Source of the DNA: Alphaproteobacteria bacterium | GTDB lineage: Bacteria > Pseudomonadota > Alphaproteobacteria > Micavibrionales > UBA2020 | Assembly (NCBI GenBank): GCA_016124645.1 | Contig: WGNE01000010.1 | Coordinates: 55,878 to 119,877, forward strand | Reading direction: 5' to 3' | Length of the DNA stretch: 64,000 nucleotides | In this document: positions 1-8,188 of the stretch, piece by piece | How the letters are laid out: every line of letters begins with the position of its first letter | Position numbering within the stretch: position 1 is the first letter of the stretch | Made by a program: the position numbers and the translations under genes | The notes under the pieces: generated by a model | The model's database searches: none | Seen by the model: only the letters and a program-made list of their open reading frames with translations | What the model was told of the DNA's origin: nothing

Positions 1-396
1 GTCGCGACCGAAAACGGGCTCATCACCCCCATCATCAAGGACGCGGCGAACAAGAGCCTGAAGGTCATCTCCAACGAGATGAAGGTTCTGGCCGCCAAGG
101 CCCGCGACGGCAAGCTGAAGCCCGAGGAATTCCAGGGCGGGACGATTTCCGTCTCCAACCTCGGCATGTTCGGCATCCGCGAATTCGCCGCCATCGTCAA
201 CCCGCCGCAGGGGGCCATCCTTGCCGTCGGCGCGGGCGAGCAGCGCGCGGTGGTGAAGGACGGCCATCTCGCCGTCGCCACGCAGATGACCGTGACCATG
301 TCCACCGACCACCGCTGCATCGACGGCGCGGTCGGCGCGGAATACCTGCAGGTCTTCAAGAAGCTGCTTGAAAGCCCGATGAGTTTGATCCTTTAA
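1..396 (+). CDS. pdhC: Dihydrolipoamide acetyltransferase (E2 of pyruvate dehydrogenase), C-terminal part
   Basis: The reading frame is open from base 1, so the gene is cut by the window edge and about 131 residues remain. This is the catalytic acyltransferase domain of a 2-oxoacid dehydrogenase E2, which moves the acetyl group from lipoate to CoA in the central metabolic complex. The active-site signature DHRCIDGAVGA is present near the end, and SNLGMFGI and NPPQGAILAVG are typical of pyruvate E2. The protein ends in SMSLIL-like sequence usual for PdhC. lpdA and lipA follow on the same strand, which supports pyruvate rather than 2-oxoglutarate dehydrogenase. The ORF-track start at 79 is only an internal Met. 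Confidence 0.95.
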   Translation, partial: VATENGLITPIIKDAANKSLKVISNEMKVLAAKARDGKLKPEEFQGGTISVSNLGMFGIREFAAIVNPPQGAILAVGAGEQRAVVKDGHLAVATQMTVTMSTDHRCIDGAVGAEYLQVFKKLLESPMSLIL

Positions 397-403
397 ATCG
401 CGC

Positions 404-472
404 CATCCCCGCGAAGGCGGGGATCCGGCCCGATGATTAAAATAAAAAAGTCCAGACCCGCGCCTGCGCGGG
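404..472. repeat. Pair of REP-like palindromes in the pdhC-lpdA gap
   Basis: Two GC-rich hairpins lie 30-50 bp apart. The first has stem ATCCCCGC/GCGGGGAT with a 4-nt loop (405-424). The second has stem CCCGCG/CGCGGG (457-472), preceded by CCAGA. They face each other in opposite orientation and resemble the palindromes at 1903 and 2236. The lpdA ribosome-binding site follows directly. They probably act as an mRNA-stabilising or attenuating element between pdhC and lpdA; this function is inferred. Confidence 0.7.
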
Positions 473-490
473 GGTGGCGGAGGAGGGAAA

Positions 491-1894
491 ATGTCCGAAC
501 AAACTTTTGACATCGTCGTCATCGGCGCCGGTCCCGGCGGGTACGTCGCTGCCATCCGCGCGGCGCAGCTGGGGATGAAGGTCGCCATCGTGGAGCGCGA
601 GCATCTGGGCGGCATCTGCCTGAACTGGGGCTGCATCCCGACCAAGGCGCTGCTGCGCTGCTCGGAGATCAACCACCTTTTGCACAACCTCGACGCCTTC
701 GGCTTCAAGGCTGAAAAAGTCAGCTTCGACTTCAAGAAAATCGTCGAGCGTTCGCGCAAGGTCGCGGCGCAGCTGTCGGGCGGCATCAAGCACCTGATGA
801 AGAAGAACAAGGTCACCGTGTTCGACGGTTCCGGCAAGCTGCTGGGCAAGGGCAAAATCGCCGTCACGGACAAGGACGGCAAGCCGGTCGCGGACCTGAA
901 ATCGCCGCATATCATCATCGCCACCGGCGCGCGCGCCCGCGTCCTGCCGGGGCTGGAGCCGGACGGCAAGCTGGTCTGGACCTACAAGGAAGCGATGACG
1001 CCGGAGGCCATGCCGAAATCACTGCTGGTCGTCGGCTCCGGCGCCATCGGCATCGAGTTCGCCAGCTTCTACCGCAACATGGGCGCGGAGGTCACGGTCG
1101 TGGAGGTCATGGACCGCGTGCTGCCCGTGGAAGACGCGGATATTTCCGCCTTCGCGCGCAAGGCCTTCGAGAAGCAGGGCATGAAGATCATGACCTCCGC
1201 CAAGGTCGTCAAGCTGGACAAATCCGCAGACAGCGTGACCGCGCATGTCGAGGTGGGGGGCAAGACGGAGAAGATCACCGTCGATCGCGTCATCTCCGCC
1301 GTCGGCATCGCCGCCAATACCGAAAACCTCGGCCTTGAAAACACCAAGGTCAAGCTGGACCGCGGGCATATCGTGGTGAACCAGTGGCTGGAAACGGGCG
1401 AGCCCGGCGTCTATGCCATCGGCGACGTCGTCGCGGGCCCGTGGCTGGCGCACAAGGCGAGCCACGAGGGAGTCATCTGCGTCGAGAAGATCAAGGGCGT
1501 GAACGACGTCCACCCGATGAAGACCGAGAACATTCCCGGCTGCACCTATTGCATGCCGCAGGTCGCCTCCGTTGGCCTGACCGAAGCGAAGGCGAAGGAG
1601 AAGGGCTATCAGGTCAAGGTCGGCAAGTTCCCCTTCATCGGCAACGGCAAGGCCAGCGCGCTGGGCGAACCGGAAGGTTTGGTCAAGACCGTCTTCGACG
1701 CCAAGACCGGCGAATTGCTGGGCGCACATATGGTCGGCGCGGAAGTGACGGAAATGATTCAGGGCTACGGCATCGCCAAGACGCTGGAGACGACCGAGGT
1801 CGAGCTGATGCACGCCATCTTCCCGCACCCCACGCTCTCGGAAATGATGCATGAATCCGTGCTGGACGCCTACGGCAAGGTCATCCATATGTGA
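491..1894 (+). CDS. lpdA: Dihydrolipoamide dehydrogenase (E3)
   Basis: This 467-residue FAD disulfide oxidoreductase re-oxidises dihydrolipoyl groups with NAD+. The FAD-binding motif GAGPGGYVAAIRAAQLG is at the N-terminus, followed by the redox-active disulfide in GGICLNWGCIPTK (about residues 40-52). A second Rossmann motif, VVGSGAIGIEFA, lies near residue 180, and the dimer-interface active-site histidine is in IFPHPTLSE near the end. Length is normal for the family. A strong ribosome-binding site (GGAGGG) precedes the ATG. It lies downstream of pdhC and upstream of lipA, so it most likely serves pyruvate dehydrogenase. Confidence 0.97.
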   Translation: MSEQTFDIVVIGAGPGGYVAAIRAAQLGMKVAIVEREHLGGICLNWGCIPTKALLRCSEINHLLHNLDAFGFKAEKVSFDFKKIVERSRKVAAQLSGGIKHLMKKNKVTVFDGSGKLLGKGKIAVTDKDGKPVADLKSPHIIIATGARARVLPGLEPDGKLVWTYKEAMTPEAMPKSLLVVGSGAIGIEFASFYRNMGAEVTVVEVMDRVLPVEDADISAFARKAFEKQGMKIMTSAKVVKLDKSADSVTAHVEVGGKTEKITVDRVISAVGIAANTENLGLENTKVKLDRGHIVVNQWLETGEPGVYAIGDVVAGPWLAHKASHEGVICVEKIKGVNDVHPMKTENIPGCTYCMPQVASVGLTEAKAKEKGYQVKVGKFPFIGNGKASALGEPEGLVKTVFDAKTGELLGAHMVGAEVTEMIQGYGIAKTLETTEVELMHAIFPHPTLSEMMHESVLDAYGKVIHM

Positions 1895-1902
1895 TGACCC
1901 CC

Positions 1903-1929
1903 GTCATTCCGGCGAAAGCCGGAATCCAG
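1903..1929. repeat. REP-like palindrome, left flank of GIY-YIG element
   Basis: A hairpin with stem ATTCCGGC/GCCGGAAT and loop GAAA, preceded by GTC and followed by CCAG. Translated in one frame it gives the familiar VIPAKAGIQ-type string of dispersed bacterial repeats. It begins 9 bp after the lpdA stop and ends 13 bp before the GIY-YIG start codon. Its inverted partner is at 2236-2262. Confidence 0.8.
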
Positions 1930-1942
1930 AAGGCCTAACTGC

Positions 1943-2235
1943 ATGGAAAAACAGTATTTTGTGTATATTCTGGCCAGCAAACGGAACGGTACCCTTTACG
2001 TGGGCGTGACGCGCGACCTTGTAAAAAGGGTCTATGAGCATAAAAATGGGCTGGTCGAAGGCTTCACAAAGAAATATGGTGTAAAGCAACTGGTGCATTA
2101 TGAAACATTCGGAGAGGCCGCGAACGCCATTCACCGCGAAAATGCCTCAAGGAATGGAAGCGCCGCTGGAAAACGGATTTGATCGAAAAAGGGAAACCGG
2201 ACTGGAAAGATTTGTACAGCGGCATAGCTATGTAA
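1943..2235 (+). pseudogene. Small GIY-YIG endonuclease-family gene, frameshifted near the 3' end
   Basis: The N-terminal two thirds are a clear GIY-YIG nuclease-family domain: YFVYILASK, then GTLYVGVTRDL, with an HKNGLVEGFTKKY segment. As read, the frame runs into a stop at 2182 and gives 79 residues with an atypical tail. Adding one A to the A-run at 2139-2142 restores the usual family ending (about REKCLKEWKRRWK, then LIEKGKPDWKDLY) and a stop at 2233-2235, giving about 97 residues, the usual family length. Palindromic repeats bound the gene on both sides. The frameshift may be a real mutation or a sequencing error. The function of these small single-domain proteins is not known to me. Confidence 0.8.
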
Positions 2236-2262
2236 CTGGATCCCGGCTTTCGCCGGGATGAC
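2236..2262. repeat. REP-like palindrome, right flank of GIY-YIG element
   Basis: A hairpin with stem ATCCCGGC/GCCGGGAT and loop TTTC, framed by CTGG and GAC. It is the inverted counterpart of the palindrome at 1903-1929 and starts immediately after the repaired stop codon of the GIY-YIG reading frame. Confidence 0.8.
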
Positions 2263-2304
2263 GCTGAAAAGACTTTCCAGCGCAGAACCGGAAGACAGGA
2301 CGAA

Positions 2305-3276
2305 ATGGAAGACATCAAACAACAACCCGCCGAAAAGAAAAAATCCGAGCACCGCCACCCGGAAAAACGCAACCGGCCCGATACGCCGATTTTGCGCAAG
2401 CCGGAATGGATCCGCGTGAAGGCGCCGGTTTCGCCGGAGTACCATGAAACGACCAAGCTGATGCGTCAGCTCAACCTCGCCACCGTATGCGAGGAGGCGG
2501 CCTGCCCGAACATCGGCGAATGCTGGAAGCAGCAGCACGCGACCTTCATGATTCTGGGCGCGACCTGCACGCGCGCCTGCTCGTTCTGCAACGTGGCGAC
2601 GGGCATCCCCGACAAGCTGGACCCCTTCGAGGCCGCGCGCGTCGCCATCGGCGTGCAGAAACTGGGCCTGAAGCACGTCGTCATCACCTCCGTCGATCGC
2701 GACGACCTCGACGACGGCGGGGCGCAGCAGTTCGTGAAGGTCATCAACGAAATCCGCCGCCTGTCGCCCGGCACGACCATCGAGATCCTGACGCCCGACT
2801 TCAAGGACAAGCAGGGCGCGATCGAGGCGATCGTGGAAGCGAAGCCCGACGTCTTCAACCACAACATGGAGACGATTCCGCGGCTCTATCCCACCATTCG
2901 CCCCGGCTCGCGCTATTTCACTTCGCTCGAGCTGCTGAGCCGCGTCAAGCGCCTCGACCCCACCATCTTCACCAAGTCGGGCCTGATGGTCGGCCTTGGC
3001 GAGAGCAAGACAGAGGTCATGCAGGTCATGGACGACTTGCGCGCCGCCGACGTCGATTTCCTGACCATGGGCCAGTACCTGCAGCCCACGACCAAGCACG
3101 CCGCGGTCGAGAAGTTCGTGACGCCGGAAGAATTCAAGACCTATGAAACCATCGCGCGCGGCAAGGGTTTCCTGATGGTCTCGGCCACGCCGCTGACCCG
3201 TTCCTCCTACCACGCCGACGCGGATTTCGAGAAGCTGCGCGCCGCGCGCGAAGCGAAACTGGCCGCCGCGCAATAA
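2305..3276 (+). CDS. lipA: Lipoyl synthase
   Basis: This 323-residue radical-SAM enzyme inserts two sulfurs into octanoyl groups on E2 and GcvH proteins to make lipoate. Both iron-sulfur motifs are visible: the auxiliary cluster in [13 protein letters not shown] and the radical-SAM CxxxCxxC in [29 protein letters not shown] and [11 protein letters not shown] are typical LipA segments. The N-terminus (first about 40 residues) is Lys/Glu-rich and probably disordered. It follows the PDH genes it serves, and the ratA/COQ10 homologue comes 25 bp later. Confidence 0.97.
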   Translation: MEDIKQQPAEKKKSEHRHPEKRNRPDTPILRKPEWIRVKAPVSPEYHETTKLMRQLNLATVCEEAACPNIGECWKQQHATFMILGATCTRACSFCNVATGIPDKLDPFEAARVAIGVQKLGLKHVVITSVDRDDLDDGGAQQFVKVINEIRRLSPGTTIEILTPDFKDKQGAIEAIVEAKPDVFNHNMETIPRLYPTIRPGSRYFTSLELLSRVKRLDPTIFTKSGLMVGLGESKTEVMQVMDDLRAADVDFLTMGQYLQPTTKHAAVEKFVTPEEFKTYETIARGKGFLMVSATPLTRSSYHADADFEKLRAAREAKLAAAQ

Positions 3277-3301
3277 CCAGAGGGGAAGGGCGGCGCGCCA
3301 C

Positions 3302-3745
3302 ATGCCCACGCATCAGGAAAAACGCATCGTCCCCTATTCGCCGGAACAGCTTTTCGGCCTCGTCATGGATATCGAGAAATACCCGGAATTCCTGCCGTGG
3401 TGCATCGGCGCGCGCGTGAACGAGCGCAAGGACAACAACGTCAGCGCCGAGGTCATCGTGGGCTACAAGGTGCTGCGGGAAAAATTCGTCTCCCGCGTGC
3501 ATTTCGAGCCGAACAAGGAGATAGAGGTCGAATACCTGAAGGGACCCATGCGTCACCTGCACAACAAATGGGTCTTCCGCGCGCTGCGCGGCGGCCAGTG
3601 CGAGGTGGATTTCTACGTCGATTTTTCCCTGAACACGAAACTGCTGGAAAAGCTGGTCGATCAGTTCTTCCAGCGCGCGCTGGTCAAGATGATCAACGCC
3701 TTCGAGGCGCGCGCGCTCGCGCTTTACGGCGGCAACCGTCATTAA
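3302..3745 (+). CDS. ratA: SRPBCC-fold ubiquinone-binding protein, COQ10/RatA family
   Basis: The protein has 147 residues and the START/SRPBCC fold pattern of COQ10-like proteins: YSPEQLFGLVMDIEKYPEFL with PWC near the start, then alternating strands and a C-terminal amphipathic helix (LVDQFFQRALVKMINAFEA). Family members bind quinone and support respiratory electron transfer; E. coli RatA has also been described as a ribosome-association toxin. The position right after lipA is a common alphaproteobacterial arrangement and favours the COQ10-type role. The symbol follows annotation convention, not proof of toxin activity. Confidence 0.85.
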   Translation: MPTHQEKRIVPYSPEQLFGLVMDIEKYPEFLPWCIGARVNERKDNNVSAEVIVGYKVLREKFVSRVHFEPNKEIEVEYLKGPMRHLHNKWVFRALRGGQCEVDFYVDFSLNTKLLEKLVDQFFQRALVKMINAFEARALALYGGNRH

Positions 3746-3751
3746 AGAAAT

Positions 3752-4507
3752 CTAGAGCTTGAAGCCTTTATGGTCCGGCGTATCCGGTTTCCCTGGCGTT
3801 TTGCGCTCGGGCGGCGTGTGGCGGGGCTTGGGCGTGACGCCTTTTTGCCGCGCTTCCAGTTCTTCCGCCTCGCGCAGCAGTCTTGCGGCTTCCTCGCGCT
3901 TTTGCTTGGCGGCGGCGGCCAGTTCTTCTGCTTCCTTTGCGGCGCGGCGCGCCTGCAGGGGCTTCAGCCTGTCCTCGATCGCCTGCGCGACGTCTTCCAT
4001 GCCTTTCTCGCGGGCGAGGGCCAGCGGCTTTTTGACGAGGGCGTAAAGGCCGTCTTCGGGCGGCAGGTTGCGCAGGCTGCCCGGCTGCAAAATCTCGCCC
4101 GGACGTTCGACGTCGATCAGCGCGTGCTTCGCCAGCAGGATTGCGATGGCGGGCTTATCCTCCTCGATCGCGGCATAAAGGTAGGAGGGCAGGAAATAGG
4201 CCTGCTTGCCGGGGTCGGCGGGGTTGTTCAGCCGGCGGAAGTCCGTGTGCCAGAAATGGGCGGTCATGCCGCCTTCCTCGGTATTCAGCAGGGCTTCGAA
4301 GATACGGGCGTCGCCCGCTTTCAGCGCCTGGCAGAGCGGCTTTTTCTTGTGACTGGAGCCGGGCATGTAGCCGGGGTCCGCGCCCGCATCCAGCGCCGCC
4401 TTGACGCCGCCGAGGTCGCGCGACTTGATGGCCCGCGCCAGCGCATTGTATTTTTTGCGGGCTTCTCGTTTTTGGGCGATCTTGTTGAATATCGACTTGA
4501 TGTTCAT
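3752..4507 (-). CDS. Ankyrin-like protein with C-terminal charged coiled coil
   Basis: This 251-residue protein of unknown role is read toward ratA, with only 6 bp between the convergent stops. Residues about 23-90 fit one or two degenerate ankyrin repeats (LGGVKAALDAGADP, then PLCQALKAGDARIFEALL), and a third lies near IAILLAKHALIDVERPG. From about residue 175 it becomes an Ala/Glu/Lys/Arg-rich helix likely to form a coiled coil, then a Pro/Lys tail. There is no signal peptide or membrane segment, so it is probably cytoplasmic and binds a partner protein. An AT-rich stretch upstream (4508-4571) could hold its promoter. Confidence 0.75.
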   Translation of the reverse strand: MNIKSIFNKIAQKREARKKYNALARAIKSRDLGGVKAALDAGADPGYMPGSSHKKKPLCQALKAGDARIFEALLNTEEGGMTAHFWHTDFRRLNNPADPGKQAYFLPSYLYAAIEEDKPAIAILLAKHALIDVERPGEILQPGSLRNLPPEDGLYALVKKPLALAREKGMEDVAQAIEDRLKPLQARRAAKEAEELAAAAKQKREEAARLLREAEELEARQKGVTPKPRHTPPERKTPGKPDTPDHKGFKL

Positions 4508-4571
4508 GGGGCAGTTCTAGCATATTTATTAACCATAATCAAACAGCAAATAAATATTCTAAAACAGGTGG

Positions 4572-5084
4572 TTAGCCGCCTCGCGCTTCCTTCAGCAAGA
4601 TGTCCAGCGCGGTTTCGACCGTCTCCAGCCGCACGGTGGAACGGTCGCCGCCGAAGATGTTTTTCAGCGCGTAGCTCTGCCCCGTCTTCGCGTTGGCGAC
4701 GCCGAGATAGACGAGGCCGACCGGCTTGTTTTCCGTCGCGCCGCCCGGACCCGCGATGCCCGTGGCCGCCACGACGATATCCGCGCCCGAGGCTTTCAGC
4801 GCGCCCTGCGCCATTTGCAACGCGATCTCGCTGCTGACCGCGCCGGATTTTTCCAGCAGGTCGCGGTCCACGCCCAGCAGGGCGGTTTTGGAATCGTAGG
4901 AATAGGTGATGAAGCCGCGGTCCAGCACGTCGGAGGAACCGGGAATTTCCGTCAGGCAGCCCATGATGAGCCCGCCCGTGCAGGATTCCGCGGTGGCGAT
5001 GCGCAGGTTGTTCTTGCGCGCGGCGTCAAGGACGGCGGTGGCGAGCTCGGTGAGCGCCGGCGGATAAAGAGACATCGGGATCAT
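4572..5084 (-). CDS. CinA C-terminal domain protein (nicotinamide-nucleotide amidohydrolase type)
   Basis: The 170-residue protein consists only of the CinA C-terminal (PncC-type) domain, without the N-terminal molybdopterin-like domain. AESCTGGLIMGCLTEIPGSS and VVAATGIAGPGGATENKPVG are the hallmark segments. PncC enzymes deamidate nicotinamide mononucleotide in NAD recycling; this activity is known for E. coli relatives and inferred here. It sits 15 bp downstream of pgpA and is probably co-transcribed with ispDF and pgpA. Confidence 0.92.
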   Translation of the reverse strand: MIPMSLYPPALTELATAVLDAARKNNLRIATAESCTGGLIMGCLTEIPGSSDVLDRGFITYSYDSKTALLGVDRDLLEKSGAVSSEIALQMAQGALKASGADIVVAATGIAGPGGATENKPVGLVYLGVANAKTGQSYALKNIFGGDRSTVRLETVETALDILLKEARGG

Positions 5085-5099
5085 CCTTGCTGCTTGATC

Positions 5100-5615
5100 T
5101 TAGTTGAAATGCGCCAGCGCCATGGTCGCCACGCCGGGAAAAGCGTAGATGCCGGCGACGACGTCGTCCATCATCACGTCGAAGCCGCCGCGCGACTTCT
5201 TGTCGAAGTAGGAGGCGGGCCACGGCTTGTAAATGTCGAAGATGCGGAACAGGATGAAGGCCAGCAACCAGAGCTGCAGGTCCGTCCCCGCGGGAATGGC
5301 CGCGATCCAGACGCCGACCACCTCGTCCACGACGATGGACTGGTCGTCCTTCAGCCCCGAGTGCCTGCCGTAGTAGCTGGCCGCCACGGTGCCGATGAGC
5401 AGCATGACGACGGAGGCGATGAAGAGCCCCAGCGGGCCCGAAGCGGCGGCGATGGCGTAGCCGAAGGGCAGGGCGGCGATGGTGCCCATGGTGCCGGGCG
5501 CGGGCCGCAGCCGGCCGGAGCCGAACCATGTCGCGATGAGCGAGAGCGGGTGGGCGATTGTGGTGCCGTCCGGCAGGGGCTTGATGCCCGGCTTGCATTT
5601 ATCCTTGAAGCTCAT
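5100..5615 (-). CDS. pgpA: Phosphatidylglycerophosphatase A
   Basis: This 171-residue integral membrane phosphatase makes phosphatidylglycerol from its phosphate. Family features are visible: ATWFGSGRLRPAPGTMGT near the N-terminus and the acidic metal-binding motif DDQSIVVDEVVGVWIA in the middle, with three to four hydrophobic helices. Length is typical. It starts 4 bp after the ispDF stop and is followed by the CinA-C gene, so the three are probably translated from one message. Confidence 0.93.
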   Translation of the reverse strand: MSFKDKCKPGIKPLPDGTTIAHPLSLIATWFGSGRLRPAPGTMGTIAALPFGYAIAAASGPLGLFIASVVMLLIGTVAASYYGRHSGLKDDQSIVVDEVVGVWIAAIPAGTDLQLWLLAFILFRIFDIYKPWPASYFDKKSRGGFDVMMDDVVAGIYAFPGVATMALAHFN

Positions 5616-5619
5616 TTTT

Positions 5620-6867
5620 TCAAGTCCCCCATTTTCTGGTGTCGTCGTCCTCGGTCGCCGCAGCCATTTGAATAGCGGGCGTGAAGGGCAGGCGCACGGT
5701 GGCCACGGCCTGCGCCGCGATGCCCTCGCCCCTGCCGGTGAAGCCCAGCCCCTCGGTCGTCGTCGCTTTCAGGCTGATGCGGCTTTCGGGCAGGCAGAGG
5801 ATTTCTGCCATGCGCGCGCGCATCTTGTCGCGATGCGGTCCGATCTTCGGCGCCTCGCAGATGAGCGTCAGGTCCACATGGGTGACGACGCCGCCCCGCG
5901 CGGCGATAAGGTCCGCCGCGTGGCGCAGGAAGGCGGCGCTGTCCGCGTTTTTCCAGCGCGCGTCCTTCGGGCTGAAGTGCATGCCGATGTCGCCGTCGCA
6001 AATCGTGCCCAGCAGCGCGTCGGTCACCGCGTGCAGCCCGACGTCCGCATCCGAATGGCCTTCCAGCACCTTGTCGTGCGGGATGGCGATGCCGCAGATC
6101 ATCAGCCTGCGCAGGTCGTCCGGCGGCGGGATGAGACGGTGGACGTCATAGCCCGTGCCGGTGCGGATGTCGCCACAGCGGTTGGCCAGCGCCTGTTCCA
6201 TGCGGGCAAGATCGTCCGCCTCGGTGATCTTGAAATTGTCCTTTTCGCCCGCCACCAGCGTGACGGCATGGCCGGCTAGCTCGCAGAGCGCGGCGTCGTC
6301 CGTCACCACGGTATCGGCATGGCTTTGGTGCAGGCCGTGGATAAGCTCGAAACGGAAGCCCTGCGGCGTTTGCACGCTGTAAAGCTTCTCGCGGCTTTCG
6401 GTCTGCGTCCTGCCGTCCGGCTGCAGGCGGCGCAGCGTATCGGCGACGGGCAGGGCGGGGATGGCGGCATCCGATTCCGCCAGCGCGTCGCAGATACGGC
6501 GGATAAGATCGACGCTCAGGCCCGGCCGGGCGGCGTCGTGGATGAGCACGTAATCGGGTTTTGCAGCGTCGCTGGCGGCAATCGCCTCCAGCCCGCGGCG
6601 CACGGTTTCCTGCCGCGTTGCGCCGCCGGTGACGGGCGGCGGCAAATCCATGCCTTGCGTCGCATGAATGAAAAGCAGTTCGTGAAGCGGATTTATAACG
6701 ACATAAATATTATTTATATCAATAATTTGAGACAGTTTGTTAATGTTATACTTTAATACAGGAATCCCCAGCAAGGGCTGGTATTGCTTGGGCAGCGAAG
6801 CGCCAAAACGTTCTCCCGCACCGGCGGCGACGATCAAGGCTGCAATGACCGGCTTTTTGTTAGACAT
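5620..6867 (-). CDS. ispDF: Bifunctional MEP cytidylyltransferase / MEcPP synthase
   Basis: A fused enzyme of the non-mevalonate isoprenoid pathway. The IspD half (about residues 1-225) has the CTP-binding start LIVAAGAGERFGASLPKQY and HDAARPGLS. The IspF half starts at GTGYDVHRL and contains GHSDADVGLHAVTDALLG with its zinc ligands. I chose the ATG at 6867 (MSNKKPVIAAL, 415 residues) rather than the upstream GTG at 6915, because the extra 16 residues are outside the domain. The fusion is common in Alphaproteobacteria. Codons for residues around KYNINKLSQIIDINNIYVV are unusually AT-rich. Confidence 0.96.
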   Translation of the reverse strand: MSNKKPVIAALIVAAGAGERFGASLPKQYQPLLGIPVLKYNINKLSQIIDINNIYVVINPLHELLFIHATQGMDLPPPVTGGATRQETVRRGLEAIAASDAAKPDYVLIHDAARPGLSVDLIRRICDALAESDAAIPALPVADTLRRLQPDGRTQTESREKLYSVQTPQGFRFELIHGLHQSHADTVVTDDAALCELAGHAVTLVAGEKDNFKITEADDLARMEQALANRCGDIRTGTGYDVHRLIPPPDDLRRLMICGIAIPHDKVLEGHSDADVGLHAVTDALLGTICDGDIGMHFSPKDARWKNADSAAFLRHAADLIAARGGVVTHVDLTLICEAPKIGPHRDKMRARMAEILCLPESRISLKATTTEGLGFTGRGEGIAAQAVATVRLPFTPAIQMAAATEDDDTRKWGT

Positions 6868-6994
6868 AATGCCCGTAACTGTCCTGATGGGTTGATGGGG
6901 CGGCGGCTTTCGCACTTTCCTGAAAAATACTTTAGGGCGCGGGTTTCACGCGGTCAACGCTTGTTATTTGCCTAAAAATGGGGCAGATATATGC

Positions 6995-7040
6995 CGTGCA
7001 CAAAAAATAGGCGGTAACCTTGCGTGCACAAATAACAGGC
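6995..7040. promoter_or_regulatory. Near-perfect direct repeat upstream of ntrB
   Basis: Two copies of an 18-mer, CGTGCACAAAAAATAGGC (6995-7012) and CGTGCACAAATAACAGGC (7023-7040), match at 16 of 18 positions and are spaced 28 bp start to start. They lie between the divergent ispDF and ntrB starts. TGCAC is the half-site word of NtrC operators in enteric and rhizobial systems, so an autoregulatory site is possible. The direct rather than inverted arrangement argues for caution. Confidence 0.4.
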
Positions 7041-7063
7041 AACAACAAGAAACCAAATCGTTC

Positions 7064-8188
7064 ATGCGCCCTCTGAAACAAAACAGGCAAGCCGGTCCCT
7101 CCGGCGAAGTGCAGGATATGGCGCAGGATATGGCATCACCGGAAACGATGATGCCGGCCGTGCTGCACGCGCTGCCCGACGCCGTTTTCGTGACGGATGC
7201 GGCGGGGGCGGTTTTGTTCGCCAACCACAATGCGCAGGCCTTCGCGGGTCTGGGCGGCGCGCGGCTGATGGGGCGCGACATCCGCGCCGTGCTGGGTGTG
7301 GACAATGCGGCGACCAATACGCTGAAAACACCGCAGGACGGCAAAAGCGTCACCCTGCGCGACCTGACGCTGCAGGGCAGGGCGGTGGAAAGCCTTTGCG
7401 TGGTGCCGATGGAAGAACAGGGGCTGTTCCTCTGGTCGCTGCGCTGCGCGCCCGTGCCGGTCAAGAGCGCCTGGATGGCGAACGCAAGGCGCGCGCTGAA
7501 GCCCGCGCAGCACCTCGCGCGGATGCTGGCGCATGAAATCAAGAACCCCCTTTCGGGCATTCGCGGCGCGGCGCAGCTTTTGATGCGCGCGCCCTTGTCG
7601 GAGGACGACAAGGAGCTGGCCGCGCTCATCGACAGCGAGACGCAGCGCATCTTCCGCCTTATCGACAAGGTCAATATTTTCGACGACGCGCCGCAGGGCA
7701 GCTTCGCGCCCGTCAACCTGCATAGCGTGCTGGGGCATGTGATGCGGCTGGCGTCGTCCGGTTTCGCGGCGCATGCAAATATTTCCACGCAATACGACCC
7801 CTCGCTGCCCGACATCTGGGGGAACGAGGACCGGCTGGTGCAGGCGCTGCTCAACATGGTCAAGAACGCGGCGGAGGCCGTGGGTCCGGCAGGCGGCAAG
7901 ATCACCCTGCGCAGCTATTACGACACGGCGCCGGGCTTCCACCCCGAAAGCCACGCGCGCCTGCCGATTTGCATCAACATCGAGGACAATGGCGCGGGTC
8001 TTTCGGCGGAGGCGCAACGGCATCTCTTCGACCCCTATTACACCACCAAGGCTGCGGGCGAGGGGCTGGGGCTTTCCATCGTCTCCAAGATCATCGACGA
8101 CCACGGCGGGGCGATCGACGTTTCCAGCGTACCCGGCCGCACCGTTTTCAAGCTTTCATTTCCCATGCAAAAGGACATGCCGACATGA
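7064..8188 (+). CDS. ntrB: Nitrogen regulation sensor histidine kinase NtrB
   Basis: A soluble PAS-HisKA-HATPase kinase/phosphatase of NtrC. The PAS domain covers about residues 20-115 (VLHALPDAVFVTDAAGAVLF). The phospho-acceptor His is in LAHEIKNPLSGIRGAAQLL, and the ATP-binding boxes are NMVKNAAEAV, IEDNGAGLS and GEGLGLSIVSKI. I chose the ATG at 7064 (374 residues); the ORF-track start at 6968 would add 32 residues encoded by the direct-repeat region. The stop overlaps the ntrC start (ATGA). The dusB gene usually found just upstream in Alphaproteobacteria is absent here. Confidence 0.93.
   Translation: MRPLKQNRQAGPSGEVQDMAQDMASPETMMPAVLHALPDAVFVTDAAGAVLFANHNAQAFAGLGGARLMGRDIRAVLGVDNAATNTLKTPQDGKSVTLRDLTLQGRAVESLCVVPMEEQGLFLWSLRCAPVPVKSAWMANARRALKPAQHLARMLAHEIKNPLSGIRGAAQLLMRAPLSEDDKELAALIDSETQRIFRLIDKVNIFDDAPQGSFAPVNLHSVLGHVMRLASSGFAAHANISTQYDPSLPDIWGNEDRLVQALLNMVKNAAEAVGPAGGKITLRSYYDTAPGFHPESHARLPICINIEDNGAGLSAEAQRHLFDPYYTTKAAGEGLGLSIVSKIIDDHGGAIDVSSVPGRTVFKLSFPMQKDMPT

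Noticed and set aside
1943-2182. GIY-YIG ORF as an intact 79-residue gene
   Set aside because: The C-terminal residues do not fit the family, while the +1 frame continues the family ending up to 2235.
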